Positions 7,177-13,278 of a stretch of DNA of 13,278 nucleotides are shown in pieces; positions within the stretch are counted from its first letter, which is position 1, and each line of letters opens with the position of its first letter. The translations under genes and the position numbers were made by a program. The notes beneath the pieces are model-generated. The model worked only from the letters and a program-made list of their open reading frames with translations, had not been told where the DNA came from and ran no database searches. The stretch is from assembly GCA_002308495.1 (NCBI GenBank), contig DBVW01000023.1, positions 1 through 13,278 on the forward strand, given 5' to 3'. This DNA is from Alphaproteobacteria bacterium UBA1254 (lineage in GTDB: Bacteria; Pseudomonadota; Alphaproteobacteria; RF32; CAG-239).

Positions 7177-7692
7177 TCAATTTGTTGAGGTCGATTGATA
7201 ATAATTTTTGGCGGTGGTCATATCTTTGATAAAGTCTTCCATTTCCTGCTCATGCTCGATTTCTTCTTTCAAGATATGTTCCGAAAGACGATATGTTTCG
7301 TAATCTTTGCCGAAGGTTAAATCGCAGATTCCCTGATAACGCCCGATAGCGCAACGCTCGGCATCAAGATTTTGCTTAACAAGCGAAAAAGTATCTTCAT
7401 TAATCGGCTCATCATATTTGCATTTGGCGAGTTTTGAAAAATCATCAGGGTTTAAAACGGGCGTTCCGCCGAGCTGAATGATTCTGTCCGCCACCATTGA
7501 GGCATGTTCGCATTCTTGGCGGGCGTGTTCTTCAAACTCTTCAACGATATTCGGGCGCAAAATACCCTGAACTAATTTTGCCCCCAAAAAATATTGATAA
7601 TATGCGAGCCATTCTTCCGCATAAGCTTCATTTAAGGTTTTGATTAAATCATTCACATCGACTTTTGAAATGCGTCTTGCCATATCGCCCAT
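7177..7692 (-). CDS. Ferritin-like di-iron protein (bacterioferritin/Dps-like)
   Basis: The protein is 171 aa and complete, probably a cytoplasmic four-helix-bundle iron-storage or peroxide-detoxifying protein. Likely di-iron ligands are visible: E26/E27 in helix A (YAEEWLAYYQYFLG), E60-x-x-H63 in helix B (EHARQECEHA), E112 in helix C (LDAERCAIGRY) and E144-x-x-H147 in helix D (LKEEIEHEQEME). It is longer than typical bacterioferritin (about 158 aa). No heme-binding Met is evident at the usual place, so bacterioferritin, a Dps-like protein or a rubrerythrin-type ferritin-like domain all remain possible. ATG 7692 is chosen because AGGAG lies 8 nt upstream; M4 is an alternative but worse placed. 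It is divergent from rpe and ends with its own terminator. No convincing Fur box or promoter was found in the 124-bp divergent gap. Confidence 0.88.
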   Translation of the reverse strand: MGDMARRISKVDVNDLIKTLNEAYAEEWLAYYQYFLGAKLVQGILRPNIVEEFEEHARQECEHASMVADRIIQLGGTPVLNPDDFSKLAKCKYDEPINEDTFSLVKQNLDAERCAIGRYQGICDLTFGKDYETYRLSEHILKEEIEHEQEMEDFIKDMTTAKNYYQSTSTN

Positions 7693-7816
7693 TGAAATTC
7701 TCCTGTTTGTTTGTGTTTGAAAAACAAGTATGCCTCAATTTTTTAATTTCAAGGGCTCAAAAAAATTTACTTCAATTTAAGTTTTAAAAAGTAAAATAAC
7801 TCCAAAGGAGAAAAAT

Positions 7817-8452
7817 ATGGTTTTGATTGCACCGAGTATTTTATCTGCGGATTTTGCGCATCTTGAAGATGAAATAAAAGCGCTTGAAAAGGCAGGCGCA
7901 GATATGATTCATCTTGATGTGATGGACGGTCATTTTGTGCCGAATTTAACATTCGGTGCAACAATCGTTAAAGCCGTTCGGAAATGCACCAAATTGCCGC
8001 TTGATGTGCATTTGATGGTTGAAAACCCCGAAAATATGATTGAGTGGTTTAAAAATGCCGGGGCCGATATTTTAACCGTTCATGCCGAAGCAACAACACA
8101 TCTTGACGGCATTTTGGAAAAAATTAAGAGCTGTGGCATCAAAGCAGGCGTTGCGCTTAATCCTTCAACGGATGAAGACGTTTTAAAATATGTTTTGGAT
8201 AAAACGGATTTAATTATGGTGATGACGGTTAATCCGGGCTTTGGCGGTCAAACATTTATCGACACATGTCTTGATAAAATCGCACGCATCAAAAAGATGA
8301 TTAAAGGGCGCAAAATTTTAATTGAAGTTGACGGCGGTATTAACCCGATGACTGCGGAAGAAAGCATCGGCGCCGGGGCTGATATATTGGTTGCCGGAAC
8401 GGCGATTTTTAAAGGCGGAAATTATAAAAAAAATATTGAATCATTAAGATAA
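7817..8452 (+). CDS. rpe: Ribulose-phosphate 3-epimerase
   Basis: This enzyme interconverts D-ribulose 5-phosphate and D-xylulose 5-phosphate in the pentose phosphate pathway. The protein is 211 aa, slightly shorter than the usual 215-225. It is a TIM barrel with IAPSILSADF (4-13) and metal-ligand motifs IHLDVMDG (H32, D34) and DVHLMVENP (H65). VNPGFGGQTFI (138-148) and EVDGGIN (D172) follow, and the phosphate-binding end is GADILVAGTAIF. AAAGGAG lies 9 nt before the ATG. Only 12 nt separate it from the downstream response regulator, whose SD overlaps the rpe stop, so they form an operon. Confidence 0.96.
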   Translation: MVLIAPSILSADFAHLEDEIKALEKAGADMIHLDVMDGHFVPNLTFGATIVKAVRKCTKLPLDVHLMVENPENMIEWFKNAGADILTVHAEATTHLDGILEKIKSCGIKAGVALNPSTDEDVLKYVLDKTDLIMVMTVNPGFGGQTFIDTCLDKIARIKKMIKGRKILIEVDGGINPMTAEESIGAGADILVAGTAIFKGGNYKKNIESLR

Positions 8453-8464
8453 GGAGAACGAAAA

Positions 8465-9157
8465 ATGGCAACGGTTTTGGTGGTTGAAGACGAACAGGCT
8501 TTGGCTTTGCTGCTTAAATATAATCTTGAAAAAGAGGGCTATGATGTTTTAATCGAGTCAAGAGGAAATAAGGTTTTGGGTGTGGTCGAAAAAAATTGCC
8601 CGTCGCTGATTTTGCTTGATTGGATGTTGCCTGAACTGTCGGGAGTCGAAATTTGCAAATTGATCCGATCCAAACCCGATTTGAAAAATATTCCGATTAT
8701 TATGCTGACCGCAAAAGGCCAGGAAGAAGATAAGGTTAAAGGCTTAAATGCCGGTGCGGATGATTATGTGACCAAGCCGTTTTCGGTGCCCGAATTGATG
8801 GCGCGTGTGCGGACAAATATGCGCCGTGCACCTGAGATTTTGCCGATTAAAGAATTAAACTATGAAGATATCAGGATAGATTTGGTTCAAAAAAAGGTTT
8901 TCCGCGGAGAGAACTATATCCATTTAGGTCCGACGGAATTCAGACTATTAAAAATTTTAATTGAAAACCCGGGGCAGGTTTTTTCACGCGAATATTTGCT
9001 TAAAACCGTTTGGGGCAATAATATCTATGTTGAGTCGCGCACGATTGATGTTCATATCAGACGCTTGCGCAAAGCCTTAAACGAGTTCGGAGCAGACTAT
9101 ATTCGAACGGTTCGAGCAACGGGATATTCAATCGATAAAAACGAAATAGATCAATAA
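8465..9157 (+). CDS. phoB: PhoB-like OmpR-family response regulator
   Basis: The protein is 230 aa. The receiver domain (1-120) has the acidic pair E8/D9, phospho-acceptor D52 (LLDWMLPELSG), T83 (MLTAKGQEED) and K105 (DYVTKPF). The winged-helix DNA-binding domain (about 130-225) contains GPTEFRLLKIL, FSREYLLKTVWGNN, ESRTIDVHIRRLRKAL and VRATGYS. These closely match PhoB, the phosphate-starvation regulator, but other OmpR-type regulators share them. No histidine kinase lies in the window, so the phosphate role is inferred from similarity alone. AAGGAG overlapping the rpe stop directs translation. The gene ends at a bidirectional terminator. Confidence 0.85.
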   Translation: MATVLVVEDEQALALLLKYNLEKEGYDVLIESRGNKVLGVVEKNCPSLILLDWMLPELSGVEICKLIRSKPDLKNIPIIMLTAKGQEEDKVKGLNAGADDYVTKPFSVPELMARVRTNMRRAPEILPIKELNYEDIRIDLVQKKVFRGENYIHLGPTEFRLLKILIENPGQVFSREYLLKTVWGNNIYVESRTIDVHIRRLRKALNEFGADYIRTVRATGYSIDKNEIDQ

Positions 9158-9190
9158 AAAAACGGAGCCTCTTTTGAAGGCTCCGTTCCG
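9156..9190. terminator. Bidirectional terminator between phoB-like gene and membrane-protein gene
   Basis: A perfect 10-bp stem, AACGGAGCCT/AGGCTCCGTT (9161-9170 and 9178-9187), has a 7-nt loop. On the minus strand it is followed by TTTTTT, a strong terminator for the membrane-protein gene. On the plus strand the following CCGTTTT is a weaker T-tract for the phoB-like gene. Confidence 0.88.
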
Positions 9191-9203
9191 TTTTCGGTAA
9201 AAT

Positions 9204-9677
9204 CTACAAAGACCAGCAGGAAACAAACAGGATCATGAGTGAAGCCAAGATCCATATGCTCATCTTGTATTGTTGCGAGGTAGGCTCTTTTGCGCCGTCC
9301 ATCTCGGTAGGCAGTTCGCGCTCGCCGAAGATATCGGTTGTCTTGATCGTGCGAATGTGGATGTAGCCGATTGACAGGAACAGTGCATACGCGGCGACAA
9401 CGCTTAAGATCGGGGGAGTCATCATCACGAAGATCGAAAGCAGGAAAACAAATCCTGCAAAGGTTCTCCAGAGGAATTTCCGCCGCGTGCCGCTCTTGGC
9501 ACAGAAGACGAGGGCGCCGAGGAACATGGTATGGGAATAAATAAATATCCAAATGTTCGCCTCAGCGGCTTTTTGAGCACTCTGATAGGTAAAGACCATA
9601 TCGGTAATGTAGAAGATTAACCCGATGACATAAGCGGCGATGAACCAGCCCTTTTTGATTTTCAAGATTTCTTTCAT
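9204..9677 (-). CDS. Hypothetical 157-aa integral membrane protein with atypical codon usage
   Basis: The family is not recognised. Hydrophobic segments fall at about 10-30, 42-58, 68-86, 89-105 and 140-157, so four or five membrane helices. A polar stretch at about 110-137 contains FGERELPTEMDG. There is no lipobox or cleavable signal. Codon choice differs from its neighbours: Ile is mostly ATC, Phe mostly TTC, Leu often CTG/CTC, and local GC is 50-55% in the 120 bp I counted. The surrounding genes favour ATT, TTT and TTA/TTG. This suggests a different origin, perhaps recent transfer. No Shine-Dalgarno is visible before ATG 9677, so the start is uncertain, although in-frame Met codons further in would truncate the first helix. 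The gene is monocistronic. Confidence 0.75.
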   Translation of the reverse strand: MKEILKIKKGWFIAAYVIGLIFYITDMVFTYQSAQKAAEANIWIFIYSHTMFLGALVFCAKSGTRRKFLWRTFAGFVFLLSIFVMMTPPILSVVAAYALFLSIGYIHIRTIKTTDIFGERELPTEMDGAKEPTSQQYKMSIWILASLMILFVSCWSL

Positions 9678-9723
9678 GATAATAATATTTATTGTGAAAC
9701 ATAATTCTTAAATTGTTGGTCTC

Positions 9724-9752
9724 TTTATATCATATTTTTATCGACAGCACAA
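9724..9752 (-). promoter_or_regulatory. Possible promoter of the membrane-protein gene
   Basis: On the minus strand there is a -10 TATAAA (9724-9729), a 17-bp spacer and a weak -35 TTGTGC (9747-9752). It would give a leader of about 40 nt with no evident Shine-Dalgarno. Confidence 0.35.
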
Positions 9753-9760
9753 GAAAAAAA

Positions 9761-9789
9761 TTGACAAAAGATAAAAAAACAGCTAAATT
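9761..9789 (+). promoter_or_regulatory. Promoter of the two small unknown genes
   Basis: A perfect -35 TTGACA (9761-9766), a 17-bp spacer and a -10 TAAATT (9784-9789). The start would be near 9796, about 13 nt before the ATG at 9809. This supports 9809 rather than the upstream in-frame ATG at 9713, which precedes the promoter. Confidence 0.6.
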
Positions 9790-9808
9790 AAAGCCAAAGG
9801 AGAGCAAA

Positions 9809-10078
9809 ATGGACAAGGTTAAATTACAAAAAGCAGCTGCTAAAACGGTTAAAATTGTTGCCGGCGGTGTGGTGCTCGGCACGGGCGTTTGTTTAAGGCT
9901 GGCCGAAATGGGATTGAGTGTTTCGGAGGTGATTTTAAGCGGTGCTAAAAACCTTGCAAATGAGTTTGTTAAAGCCCCTGATTTAAAAATCGGAGAATCG
10001 ATTCTTTCTGATATTAAAAAGCAAACTGGAAAATATGCATCAAAATTAATTGCAAGAGGGAAAGGTTTAGCAAAATAA
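9809..10078 (+). CDS. Small hypothetical protein (89 aa), first of an overlapping pair
   Basis: The family is not recognised. The start at 9809 is set by AAAGGAGA 6-13 nt upstream and a promoter just before it. The 89-aa product is basic and starts MDKVKLQKAAAKTVKIV. A Gly/Val-rich hydrophobic stretch at about 14-27 (VKIVAGGVVLGTGV) may contact the membrane but is short for a transmembrane helix. A helical middle and a Lys/Gly-rich C-terminus (KLIARGKGLAK) follow. Its TAA (10076-10078) shares one base with the ATG of the next gene, so translation of the two is likely coupled. Confidence 0.7.
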   Translation: MDKVKLQKAAAKTVKIVAGGVVLGTGVCLRLAEMGLSVSEVILSGAKNLANEFVKAPDLKIGESILSDIKKQTGKYASKLIARGKGLAK

Positions 10079-10386
10079 TGGAACAGGAAAAAGATTATAA
10101 AGTTATCATCACAAATGAAGGTATTTTGGTCTTTATGATTAAGTCGCGCCCGTCTGAGCCTGAAAAACCGTTTTTGCTTTATGACGGCGGAAAACATGCA
10201 ACACTGTATCGCGGTGAAAACGAAACAATCGCGCTTGATTATTTAGACGATCGTCTGCCGCCGATTCTAAATGAGTCGGATAAGGTCATGATTTTTGAGC
10301 TTGATGATGAAATAGAAGACTTGTTGCGGTCTTATGAGGCGCCAATCAAACACATCAAGAAAAACGCTTTTGTTGAAGACTTATAA
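10078..10386 (+). CDS. Small hypothetical protein (102 aa), translationally coupled to the gene before it
   Basis: The family is not recognised. The 102-aa acidic protein seems to start with beta strands (YKVIITNEGILVFMIKS, about 7-23) and a Gly/Asp turn (LLYDGGKHATLYRG). It ends with a helical acidic segment (ELDDEIEDLLRSYEAP) and a short basic-then-acidic tail. There is no signal peptide. The start overlaps the preceding stop as TAATG. Co-expression with the 89-aa protein in near-fixed proportion is inferred from the overlap. The shared bidirectional terminator overlaps its last codons. Confidence 0.72.
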   Translation: MEQEKDYKVIITNEGILVFMIKSRPSEPEKPFLLYDGGKHATLYRGENETIALDYLDDRLPPILNESDKVMIFELDDEIEDLLRSYEAPIKHIKKNAFVEDL

Positions 10387-10416
10387 AAAAAATCGCCCGT
10401 GTCGGCGATTTTTTTT
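10385..10416. terminator. Bidirectional terminator between the 102-aa gene and bamE
   Basis: A perfect 13-bp inverted repeat (10385-10397 and 10404-10416) has a 6-nt loop: a TCGCC/GGCGA core flanked by A8 and T8. The A and T tracts serve as U-tracts in both directions, so it can end both convergent genes. It begins inside the stop codon region of the 102-aa gene and ends 2 nt from the bamE stop. Confidence 0.92.
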
Positions 10417-10418
10417 GT

Positions 10419-10871
10419 TTATTTTTCTTTTGAGGGGCCGATGGGCATGTATTGACCGACACCGCCGAAATACTTTTTGAAAAAGCCCGGATTGTGTCCG
10501 CCGCTTTCTGTTTCATCAGAGTCAATCTTAACCTTTTTTCCGTCTTTTTCGTTCAATTTTGAAATTTTTGAAACTTTTCCCGCATCATCAAAGCGAATGG
10601 TTAAAACATCCCGATCCACAATTTTCGGAGTAAAGAAAGCAACTTTTTTCAAGGTGGAGGACATGTAAATCCACTCGTTTTCATTTAAGGTTGAAATGCT
10701 TGAGGGTGAACCCAAAATATCTTCGACATCTTCCATGCTCTGTCCGATTTGAATTTGAGCCACCTTGTCGTCGCTCGGCATATTGCCGTTATGAACCAAG
10801 AAAACATCAGATGAGCAAGCATTTAAAAAAACAATAAATAACCCGTAAAAAAACAAATTGCGTCTTGACAT
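10419..10871 (-). CDS. bamE: Outer-membrane assembly lipoprotein BamE (SmpA/OmlA family)
   Basis: The 150-aa lipoprotein has an N-terminal signal ending in FLNAC, with C19 as the lipidated cysteine. The SmpA/OmlA domain (about 35-105) contains VAQIQIGQSMEDVEDILGSP, ENEWIYMSS and DVLTIRFDDAGKVSKI. BamE is an accessory subunit of the BAM complex that inserts beta-barrel proteins; it sits on the periplasmic face of the outer membrane. The C-terminal tail (about 105-150), charged and then Gly/Phe-rich, extends beyond the compact domain. AAGGA lies 8 nt before the ATG. It is divergent from the DUF177 gene, an arrangement seen in many Alphaproteobacteria. Confidence 0.9.
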   Translation of the reverse strand: MSRRNLFFYGLFIVFLNACSSDVFLVHNGNMPSDDKVAQIQIGQSMEDVEDILGSPSSISTLNENEWIYMSSTLKKVAFFTPKIVDRDVLTIRFDDAGKVSKISKLNEKDGKKVKIDSDETESGGHNPGFFKKYFGGVGQYMPIGPSKEK

Positions 10872-10894
10872 TTAAACATCCTTCTTTTTATATT
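10865..10894 (+). promoter_or_regulatory. Promoter of the DUF177-rpmF-plsX operon, overlapping the bamE start codon
   Basis: A perfect -35 TTGACA (10865-10870), an 18-bp spacer and a -10 TATATT (10889-10894). The -35 includes part of the bamE start codon on the other strand. The predicted start near 10901 leaves about 24 nt to the DUF177 ATG, with AAGGA at 10912-10916. Confidence 0.65.
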
Positions 10895-10899
10895 TGAGC

Positions 10900-10905
10900 A
10901 TTATA
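10900..10905 (-). promoter_or_regulatory. Possible -10 element of the bamE promoter
   Basis: A perfect TATAAT on the minus strand within GATATATAATGC. The only -35-like sequence is TTGCAT at a 19-bp spacing, so the match is partial. It lies within 6 nt of the -10 of the divergent promoter, so the two would compete for polymerase. Confidence 0.35.
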
Positions 10906-10924
10906 TATCACAAGGAATTTAAAA

Positions 10925-11443
10925 ATGCAAAAAGATTTTTCATATAAGCTGAAAATTGAGGATTTAACGCAAAATACACAGCATTATCATCTGAAAGCAA
11001 ATAAAGAAGAACTTAATGTTTTAAAAGAAATTTTAAAAGTTGAAGATGTGAAATCTTTTGAAGCCGATATTACCTTAAAGAAGAGCCACAAAACACATCG
11101 AATTGATATTAAAGGCGAGGTTGATGCCGTCCTAATCTTAAAAAGCGTTATTTCACTTGAAAATTTTGATAAGGAATATATCGCCGACTTTGAATATTAT
11201 TACGACACATCAATGACTTATGAAGATGTCAAAAGCTTAGGCGCCGGTATTGACGATGAAATTCCGGAAGTTGTCGAGAACGGGGAAATCGATTTAGGGC
11301 AGATTGCCATAGAGCAATTAGCGCTTGTGATGGACGATTATCCGAGAATGGATGGCGAAGTGTTCAAATTTAAATCAGAGTTTGATGAAGAAACGACACG
11401 AGCGACACACCCTTTTGCCGCTCTTGAAAAGTTAAAAAAGTAA
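10925..11443 (+). CDS. yceD: DUF177 / YceD-family 23S rRNA accumulation protein
   Basis: The 172-aa cytoplasmic protein has the DUF177 layout: an N-terminal region with LKANKEELNVLKEIL, a central beta-rich stretch (KGEVDAVLILKSVISLE) and an acidic motif. The C-terminal signature is GEIDLGQIAIEQLALVMDDYPRM. The family is needed for normal 23S rRNA levels and is nearly always next to rpmF. The usual paired cysteines of the central domain are absent. AAGGA precedes the ATG. rpmF follows 90 nt downstream. Confidence 0.88.
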   Translation: MQKDFSYKLKIEDLTQNTQHYHLKANKEELNVLKEILKVEDVKSFEADITLKKSHKTHRIDIKGEVDAVLILKSVISLENFDKEYIADFEYYYDTSMTYEDVKSLGAGIDDEIPEVVENGEIDLGQIAIEQLALVMDDYPRMDGEVFKFKSEFDEETTRATHPFAALEKLKK

Positions 11444-11462
11444 AGATTTTATAAAAAAAGAC

Positions 11463-11491
11463 TTGCATTGTTAAAAAAAATCAGATAAAAG
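11463..11491 (+). promoter_or_regulatory. Internal promoter before rpmF
   Basis: A -35 TTGCAT (11463-11468, in ACTTGCAT), a 17-bp spacer and a -10 TAAAAG (11486-11491) lie in the 90-bp gap before rpmF. An extra promoter would allow ribosomal protein L32 to be made above the level of DUF177. Consensus match only. Confidence 0.45.
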
Positions 11492-11533
11492 CGGTTTTAA
11501 CAAATTGGATTAATTAAGTAAAAGAGAAAGAAA

Positions 11534-11719
11534 ATGGCTACACCAAAGAAGAAAACATCAAAATCTCGCCGCGATATGCGCCGTTCACACGATGCTTTAA
11601 CGCCGGCTTCTTATCAAGAATGCCCGAATTGCGGTGAGTTGAAACGCCCTCATAATGTTTGCCCGAAATGCGGTCAATATGATGGCAAAGAAGTTGTTGC
11701 TAAAAACAAAGCAAACTAA
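11534..11719 (+). CDS. rpmF: 50S ribosomal protein L32
   Basis: The 61-aa protein starts with ATPKKKTSKSRRDMRRSHDA, the canonical L32 N-terminus. It carries a complete zinc ribbon with C30-x-x-C33 and C43-x-x-C46 (ECPNCG, VCPKCG). Since all four cysteines are kept, this is the zinc-binding form. The length is typical. The upstream purine stretch (AAAGAGAAAG) is a weak SD. plsX begins 35 nt later. Confidence 0.98.
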   Translation: MATPKKKTSKSRRDMRRSHDALTPASYQECPNCGELKRPHNVCPKCGQYDGKEVVAKNKAN

Positions 11720-11754
11720 AATTTTTAGGAAAAACATGAAGGAGAGCGGCCAAT

Positions 11755-12813
11755 ATGTCTGAAAATCCGCTTTTTATATCAGTTGATGCGATGGGGGGAG
11801 ATAATTCTCCCCGAATCGTCGTGGAAGGTTTGGCAATTGCCGCTAGAAAAAATCCGGATATTCGGTTTTTGGTTTATGGTGACTTCGAACAAGTTTCTGC
11901 CGAATTCAGAAAATTTCCGCATTTAAGTAAAGTTTGTGAAATCAGGCATTCGCCTGAGATGGTTCATAATGAAGACAAACCCTCCCAAGTAATCAGAAAT
12001 AAAAATACAAGCATGTATCAAGCTATTGAAGCTGTTAAAAAAGGTGAGGCACAAGCAGTTGTTTCTGCCGGAAATACGGGAGCTTTAATGGCTATTTCAA
12101 AGATGCTCTTAAAGACCATTCAAAAAATTCTCAGGCCGGCGATTGTCAGCATCATGCCTCATAGATACGGTAAATATGTTATGCTTGATTTAGGTGCAAA
12201 TTCGGAGTGTACAGCGGTCAACCTGGCTGAATTTGCCGTTATGGGAAATGTGCTTGCCAAGCATGCATTAAGTATCGAAAATCCGAAAGTTGCTCTTTTG
12301 AACATCGGTTCCGAAGAAATGAAGGGTAGAGAAGAGATCAGACATGCTTCTCAAATGCTCAAAGAAGCTTCGGCTGATTTGAATGTTGATTTCGTCGGTT
12401 ATATAGAACCTCATGATATTCCGTTTGGCAAGGCAGATGTTATTGTTGCAGACGGGTTCACAGGGAATGTTGCCCTAAAGTCAATTGAGGGAACAGCCAA
12501 ATTTGCAGCGGCACTTTTGAAAGATAGTGTTAAAAAATCACCGATTTCGTGGTTCGGTCTTCCGTTTTTATATTTTGCGGCAAAGCGCATTAAGAAGATT
12601 ATGAATCCGAAACTGTATAACGGTGCCATGTTCGTAGGTTTGAATGGTTTGTCGGTGAAAAGCCATGGTGGTGCAGATGGTTTTTCGTTTTCCGTTGCCA
12701 TTAATAATGCGGCGCTTTTGGTTCGTCAGGATTTTGTTTCAACAATTAAAGAAGAACTTGAAGATATTGATTTGGAAGAAATTTCTCAAGACATGTTCTA
12801 TGATGTTTTGTAG
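11755..12813 (+). CDS. plsX: Phosphate acyltransferase PlsX
   Basis: PlsX makes acyl-phosphate from acyl-ACP, the first step of phosphatidic acid synthesis with PlsY; it acts at the inner face of the membrane. The protein is 352 aa, at the long end of the normal 330-350. Motifs are DAMGGD (11-16), EMVHNEDKPSQVIR (68-81), VVSAGNTGALMA (102-113), DLGANSEC (145-152), LNIGSEEMKG (182-191) and ADGFTGNVALK (232-242). The third motif usually reads DLGANVDC. AAGGAG lies 11 nt before the ATG. An out-of-frame ATG at 11736 is ignored. fabH, often next in this operon, does not follow. Confidence 0.97.
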   Translation: MSENPLFISVDAMGGDNSPRIVVEGLAIAARKNPDIRFLVYGDFEQVSAEFRKFPHLSKVCEIRHSPEMVHNEDKPSQVIRNKNTSMYQAIEAVKKGEAQAVVSAGNTGALMAISKMLLKTIQKILRPAIVSIMPHRYGKYVMLDLGANSECTAVNLAEFAVMGNVLAKHALSIENPKVALLNIGSEEMKGREEIRHASQMLKEASADLNVDFVGYIEPHDIPFGKADVIVADGFTGNVALKSIEGTAKFAAALLKDSVKKSPISWFGLPFLYFAAKRIKKIMNPKLYNGAMFVGLNGLSVKSHGGADGFSFSVAINNAALLVRQDFVSTIKEELEDIDLEEISQDMFYDVL

Positions 12814-12855
12814 ACCTGTTTTTTGTTTCTGAAATCAATAGTTTTATATTTATTC

Positions 12856-12883
12856 TTGACCCTTAAGTGCAGATCGGTATAAT
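12856..12883 (+). promoter_or_regulatory. mnmE promoter
   Basis: A -35 TTGACC (12856-12861), a 16-bp spacer and a perfect -10 TATAAT (12878-12883). The start would be near 12890, leaving about 28 nt to the ATG with the SD AGAAGGAAC. No terminator hairpin is visible between plsX and this promoter, so read-through is possible. Confidence 0.65.
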
Positions 12884-12917
12884 TCGTTTCAACGATCAAT
12901 ATTGAGAAGGAACAAGA

Positions 12918-13278
12918 ATGTCAGCTCAAACAATTTATGCGCTTTCAACGGTTTATGGAAAGTCCGGTGTTGCCGTGATTCGTATTTCCGGTGATGGGGC
13001 TTTGGATGCCCTCAGAGAGCTCACGGATATAGATATTAATAAGATTAAAGCAAGATATGCTTATTTTACAACATTACACACTTTCAAAACAAAAGAGCCG
13101 TTAGATCACGCGCTCGTTCTTTATTTTAAAGCACCTCATTCTTTTACGGGGGAGGATATTGTTGAAATTCAGTGTCACGGTTCAAAGGCTGTTTTGACCT
13201 CTGTGTTGGAAAATCTTTCTCAAATTGACGGTTTCAGACTTGCCGAAGCAGGTGAATTTTCAAAACGCGCATTTTATA
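12918..13278 (+). CDS. mnmE: tRNA modification GTPase MnmE, N-terminal part (cut by window edge)
   Basis: The frame opens at ATG 12918 and stays open to the edge, giving 120 residues. It reads MSAQTIYALSTVYGKSGVAV, then IRISGDGALDAL, HSFTGEDIVEIQCHGSKAV and FRLAEAGEFSKRAF. These are the hallmarks of the MnmE (TrmE) N-terminal tetrahydrofolate-binding domain. With MnmG the full protein (about 440-450 aa) modifies the wobble uridine U34 of certain tRNAs. The helical and G domains lie beyond the edge. The gene has its own promoter, so the plsX neighbour need not be co-regulated. Confidence 0.95.
   Translation, partial: MSAQTIYALSTVYGKSGVAVIRISGDGALDALRELTDIDINKIKARYAYFTTLHTFKTKEPLDHALVLYFKAPHSFTGEDIVEIQCHGSKAVLTSVLENLSQIDGFRLAEAGEFSKRAFY

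Noticed and set aside
7693..7816. Promoters in the divergent gap between the ferritin-like gene and rpe
   Set aside because: Only loose matches exist (for example TTGAAA with a 16-bp spacer to TACTTG on the minus strand). The region is too AT-rich to choose among them.
9151..9552. Minus-strand 133-aa frame overlapping the membrane-protein gene
   Set aside because: It runs through the terminator hairpin and reads as Arg/Pro/His-rich noise. The overlapping frame gives a coherent multi-helix membrane protein.
9713..9808. Upstream start of the 89-aa gene adding 32 residues
   Set aside because: It has no Shine-Dalgarno and precedes the TTGACA promoter at 9761. ATG 9809 has AAAGGAGA at the right distance.
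9730..10197. Minus-strand 155-aa frame opposite the two small genes
   Set aside because: It has no ribosome binding site and its hydrophobicity follows from the complement of Lys/Glu codons. The plus-strand genes have promoter, SD and coupled overlap.

Overview
The window looks like chromosomal DNA from an AT-rich Alphaproteobacterium. Evidence: a bamE / DUF177 / rpmF / plsX neighbourhood, a PhoB-type regulator, an IleRS of the eukaryote-like (type 2) class, and a strong preference for ATT, TTT and AAA codons. I infer the lineage from gene content and synteny, not from a marker search. I see no rRNA, tRNA, IS element, CRISPR array or prophage.

Left block (about 1-3760, minus strand). A promoter at 3728-3756 precedes two genes of unknown function. 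The first encodes a large acidic cytoplasmic protein of 862 residues once a 1-nt frameshift is corrected. It carries five copies of a roughly 40-residue module with invariant PxYxxAxxxG spacing, then an acidic linker, a 17-residue Pro/Glu/Ala tandem repeat and a basic tail. The second encodes a 322-aa helical partner. The frameshift lies in the 51-bp DNA repeats, where one unit is 52 bp. At the far left edge a promoter and Shine-Dalgarno sequence belong to another minus-strand gene outside the window.

Central block (3767-7692, minus strand). ileS is followed by a strong terminator. It is preceded by a leader of about 160 nt holding a 14-codon ORF, MLYFNSYILLIIIP. This ORF has three consecutive Ile codons just before a stop that sits in the loop of a GC-rich hairpin. 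The arrangement looks like a ribosome-mediated attenuator of isoleucyl-tRNA synthetase and is the most interesting signal here. Upstream is a ferritin-like gene with its own terminator.

Right block (7817-13278). rpe and a phoB-like gene form a plus-strand operon. A bidirectional terminator separates it from a minus-strand membrane-protein gene with different codon usage (ATC/TTC/CTG-rich). Two small overlapping plus-strand genes of unknown function follow, then a bidirectional terminator shared with bamE. bamE is divergent from DUF177 (yceD), rpmF and plsX (23S rRNA/50S biogenesis and phospholipid initiation). fabH does not follow plsX; instead mnmE starts from its own promoter and runs off the right edge.
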